From Vicinamibacteria bacterium (GTDB lineage: Bacteria > Acidobacteriota > Vicinamibacteria > Vicinamibacterales > UBA2999), in assembly GCA_025938035.1 (NCBI GenBank), contig JAICQE010000172.1, forward strand, positions 1-9,255: DNA of 9,255 nt. The letters run 5' to 3'. Each line of letters opens with the position of its first letter. Position 1 is the first letter of the stretch. The position numbers were made by a program, and so were the translations under genes. Below, one piece after another: positions 6,781-9,255 of the stretch. Under the pieces are notes generated by a model, which saw nothing but the letters and a program-made list of their open reading frames with translations, was not told where the DNA came from and made no database searches.

Positions 6781-6803
6781 AGCGATATTCCGTTGAGGAA
6801 TAA
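6781..6803. promoter_or_regulatory. Palindromic element 2, candidate operator overlapping the ribosome binding site
   Basis: This copy matches element 1 at 21 of 23 positions and contains TATTCC-GTTGA-GGAATA (6786-6802). Its right arm lies in TGAGGAATAA, which is also the probable ribosome binding site of the gene starting at 6809. A bound protein here would block expression of that gene. Both differences from element 1 fall near the centre and shorten the arms by one base. Confidence 0.5.
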
Positions 6804-6808
6804 GCACT

Positions 6809-9255
6809 ATGCGGCTTGAAGTGTCCGCGACGGCGTGCGACCCTCGGCACCGTATGCCACGGCGTCGCGCCCGTTCGGGATTCGTGTATTCGGCGGCCGG
6901 ACTGGCACTCGTGCTGGTCGCCTCGATCACGACGCTGGGCGGCCAGTCGAAGCCAGCACCCGCACCCGCCTCCGGGGCATTGTCGTCCGAGCAGGCCCGG
7001 GCACTGCTGGACAAGTACTGCGTTTCCTGTCACAACGATCGCCTCAAGACGCAGAACCTGTCGCTCCAGGGCCTCGACCTGGCGAACGTCGCGGATCACG
7101 CCGAGGTGTGGGAAAAGGTGATCCGGAAGCTGCGCGCGGGCGTTATGCCCCCGCCGGACATGCCGCGGCCGCCGCTTGCTGAATACGAGGCGCTGCGCGA
7201 CTGGCTGGAAACCACCGTCGATCGCGCGACGAAGGGACGCACGCCGCCGGGTTCAGTCGTGCTGCACCGGTTGAACCGGACCGAATACGCGAATGCGATC
7301 CGCGATCTGCTCGACCTGCGGATCGACGTCAGCGCCCTGCTGCCGCCGGACGACTCCGCCCACGGCTTCGACAACATCGCCGGCTCGCTGACGATCTCGC
7401 CCACGCTGCTCGAGTCGTACGCGACGGCCGCGGCGCGCGTGTCGCGCATGGCGGTCGGCTACTGGAAGTCGCCGACCGAAGCGACCTATCTGGCCACCAA
7501 CGACGCCTCGCAGAACCACCGCATGGACGGAATGCCGTTCGGCACGCGCGGAGGAATCGTCGCGTCGCACGACTTCCCCGCCGACGGCGAGTACAAATTC
7601 TCGATCCAGAACTTCGGCATCGGCAGCTTCATCCCGAACGAACAGCTCGCGCTCATCATCGACGGCGAGCGCGCGCACCTGTGGCCGTATCGCGGCGTCG
7701 GCGCAAATGTCGGCATGACGGCCGAGGCGGATGGGACGCTCGAGGTGACGGTTCCGGTACGAGCCGGCTCACGCGTGGTTGGCGCGACGTTCATCGCGAC
7801 GAACTACCGGCCAAGCCTCGACATGATCCGCCACTACGATCGGCAGTCGCTCGAGAACAACAGCATCCCGCAGATCCAGAATTACCCGGCGATCGGGTTC
7901 GTCCGGATTCAGGGACCGTTCAACGCGCAGCGCCCGGCCGACTCGGCAAGCCGGCGGAAAATCTTCGTGTGCCGTCCCGCCAACGCAGTGCCGGAACCCG
8001 TGTGCGCGCAGCAGATCGTCACCACACTCGCCCGGCGTGCCTACCGCCGTCCGCCGACGCCGCGGGAGATCACGACGCTGATGACGTTCTTCGGCGAGGG
8101 GCGCAAAGGCGCGACGTTCGAAGACGGCATCGAGTACGCGCTGCGATTGCTGCTCGCCAGCCCGCAGTTCCTGGTGCGCGCCGAACGGGAACCTGCAGCC
8201 GTTGCCGCCGGTCAGGTGTATCGCATCAGCGATCTGGAGCTGGCGTCGCGTCTGTCGTTCTTCCTCTGGAGCAGCATTCCCGACGATGAGCTGATCACCA
8301 CGGCCAGCCAGGGCCGTCTGAGCCAGCCGCGCGTGCTCGAGCAGCAGGTCCGGCGGATGCTGGCGGATCCGCGCGCCGACGCCCTGGTCTCGAACTTCGC
8401 GCAGCAGCTGCTGTATCTGCGCAATCTCCCGGCGACGGCGCCCGACGGCGTGTTCTATCCGAACTGGGACGACGAGCTGCGGCAAAGCGTCAAGCGCGAA
8501 TCGGAGCTGTTCTTCGAAAGCATCGTCCGCGAGGATCGCAACATCCTCGATTTGCTCGACGCCAACTACACCTTCGTCAACGAGCGGCTGGCGCGGCACT
8601 ACGGCATTCCCAACGTCTACGGGTCGCGGTTCCGCCGCGTCACGCTGCCGCCGGAGATGGACTATCGCCGCGGGCTGCTCGGGAAAGGCAGCTTCCTGGC
8701 GGTGACGTGGACGCAGAATTTCCGGTCCTCGCCGGTCAAGCGCGGCGTCTGGGTGCTCGAGAACATCCTCGGCACGCCGCCGCCCGAACCGCCGCCGAAC
8801 GTCCCGGCGCTGGAAGAAACGAAGAGCGACAGCGGGAAGCTGCTGACGCTGCGCGAGCAGATGACGCTGCACCGCGCCAGCCCGGTGTGCGCGAGCTGTC
8901 ACAAGATCATGGATCCGATCGGTTTCGCCCTCGAGAATCTCGATGCGGATGCGAGTTGGCGGTCGAAGCAGGGCGGCAACGGCGGCACGCCGATCGACGC
9001 GAAGGTGAAGCTGTGGGACGGCCAGGAGGCAGAGGGCCCCACCGGACTGCGGACGGCGCTGCAGCGCTATTCACCGCAGTTCGTGCGGATGTTCGTTGAA
9101 AAGCTGTTGACCTACGCCATCGGCCGCGGGATCGAGTACCCGGACATGCCGGCGGTGCGCGCGATAGCGCGCGACGCCGCGCGGGAGAATAAGCGGGTCT
9201 CGGCCCAAGTGCTGGGCGGGGGGCGAAGCGCCCACTTCCAGGTGCGGGATAAAGC
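6809..9255 (+). CDS. Secreted DUF1592-family protein with two CxxCH cytochrome c motifs (3' end cut by window)
   Basis: The frame is open from 6809 to the window edge (815 residues). It starts with a twin-basic n-region (RMPRRRAR, 15-22) and a hydrophobic signal segment (about 25-43), then a Pro/Ala spacer. A cytochrome c-like segment with CVSCH (71-75) follows. Next are DUF1587 (about 150-213, LHRLNRTEYANAIRDLL), a beta-rich middle part, DUF1595 (about 398-460, CAQQIVTTLARRAYRRP) and DUF1592 (about 471-598, YRISDLELASRLSFFLW). DUF1588 (about 618-717, RRGLLGKGSFLAV) contains the second motif CASCH (694-698), and DUF1585 is at about 735-812. This is the full domain order of the family, common in Acidobacteriota and Planctomycetota. 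Its biochemical role is not established; a heme-dependent periplasmic or surface function is inferred. The last residues (QVRDK) match the usual C-terminus, so little is missing. ATG 6809 is chosen for the GAGGA nine bases upstream; ATG 6854 is an alternative. Confidence 0.9.
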   Translation, partial: MRLEVSATACDPRHRMPRRRARSGFVYSAAGLALVLVASITTLGGQSKPAPAPASGALSSEQARALLDKYCVSCHNDRLKTQNLSLQGLDLANVADHAEVWEKVIRKLRAGVMPPPDMPRPPLAEYEALRDWLETTVDRATKGRTPPGSVVLHRLNRTEYANAIRDLLDLRIDVSALLPPDDSAHGFDNIAGSLTISPTLLESYATAAARVSRMAVGYWKSPTEATYLATNDASQNHRMDGMPFGTRGGIVASHDFPADGEYKFSIQNFGIGSFIPNEQLALIIDGERAHLWPYRGVGANVGMTAEADGTLEVTVPVRAGSRVVGATFIATNYRPSLDMIRHYDRQSLENNSIPQIQNYPAIGFVRIQGPFNAQRPADSASRRKIFVCRPANAVPEPVCAQQIVTTLARRAYRRPPTPREITTLMTFFGEGRKGATFEDGIEYALRLLLASPQFLVRAEREPAAVAAGQVYRISDLELASRLSFFLWSSIPDDELITTASQGRLSQPRVLEQQVRRMLADPRADALVSNFAQQLLYLRNLPATAPDGVFYPNWDDELRQSVKRESELFFESIVREDRNILDLLDANYTFVNERLARHYGIPNVYGSRFRRVTLPPEMDYRRGLLGKGSFLAVTWTQNFRSSPVKRGVWVLENILGTPPPEPPPNVPALEETKSDSGKLLTLREQMTLHRASPVCASCHKIMDPIGFALENLDADASWRSKQGGNGGTPIDAKVKLWDGQEAEGPTGLRTALQRYSPQFVRMFVEKLLTYAIGRGIEYPDMPAVRAIARDAARENKRVSAQVLGGGRSAHFQVRDK

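Noticed and set aside
7769..8902. 377-residue minus-strand frame opposite the DUF1592 gene
   Set aside because: Shadow of a continuous conserved coding region in a high-GC genome.
9210..9236. GGGCG-AAG-CGCCC hairpin near the right edge
   Set aside because: It lies inside the DUF1592 coding frame before its stop and has no T-run, so it is not a convincing terminator.
1..9255. CRISPR array, tRNA, rRNA, insertion sequence or phage attachment site
   Set aside because: No regularly spaced repeats, no cloverleaf or rRNA-like sequence, no transposase motifs and no terminal repeats were seen on either strand.

Overview
The window looks like chromosomal DNA from a high-GC bacterium, most likely an acidobacterium of the Vicinamibacteria type. 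That placement is inferred. It rests on three things: a multi-domain secreted cytochrome c protein of the DUF1592 family, a TonB-dependent receptor with an N-terminal carboxypeptidase-regulatory-like domain, and secreted esterases with Gly/Arg/Ala-rich linkers. All are common in that group. No rRNA or tRNA gene is present to settle it.

Layout. (1) Positions 1-462, minus strand: N-terminal part of an ArsR/SmtB-type regulator whose continuation, probably a methyltransferase domain, lies off the left edge. A perfect 6-6-6 inverted repeat sits one base upstream of its start codon. (2) 483-896: about 410 bases without a convincing gene. (3) 897-4497, plus strand: three tightly packed genes. They encode trehalose synthase (TreS), a GT-A glycosyltransferase related to glucosylglycerate/mannosylglycerate synthases, and a small multi-pass membrane protein resembling the pore part of MscS-type channels. 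TreS and the glycosyltransferase overlap by 41 bases; the channel gene follows after 21 bases with a strong ribosome binding site. (4) 4500-4541: a hairpin between convergent genes. (5) 4546-6624, minus strand: a secreted serine esterase preceded by a TonB-dependent receptor gene that has lost most of its beta-barrel and changed frame. (6) 6741-6802: two near-identical palindromic elements exactly 40 bases apart. (7) 6809 to the right edge, plus strand: a nearly complete DUF1592-family secreted di-heme-type protein.

How the genes fit together. The three-gene plus-strand group reads as an osmotic or desiccation stress unit: TreS interconverts maltose and trehalose, the glycosyltransferase may make a glycosylated glycerate-type solute, and the channel-like protein could release solutes or sense tension. 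The minus-strand receptor-esterase pair looks like an outer-membrane uptake and periplasmic hydrolysis unit whose receptor is now broken. The DUF1592 gene belongs to a family of secreted proteins with cytochrome c motifs and is transcribed divergently from the receptor. The paired palindromes sit at its 5' end and could control it.

The strongest candidates for something undescribed are the osmolyte/channel gene group with its altered glycosyltransferase motifs, and the paired palindromes before the DUF1592 gene.
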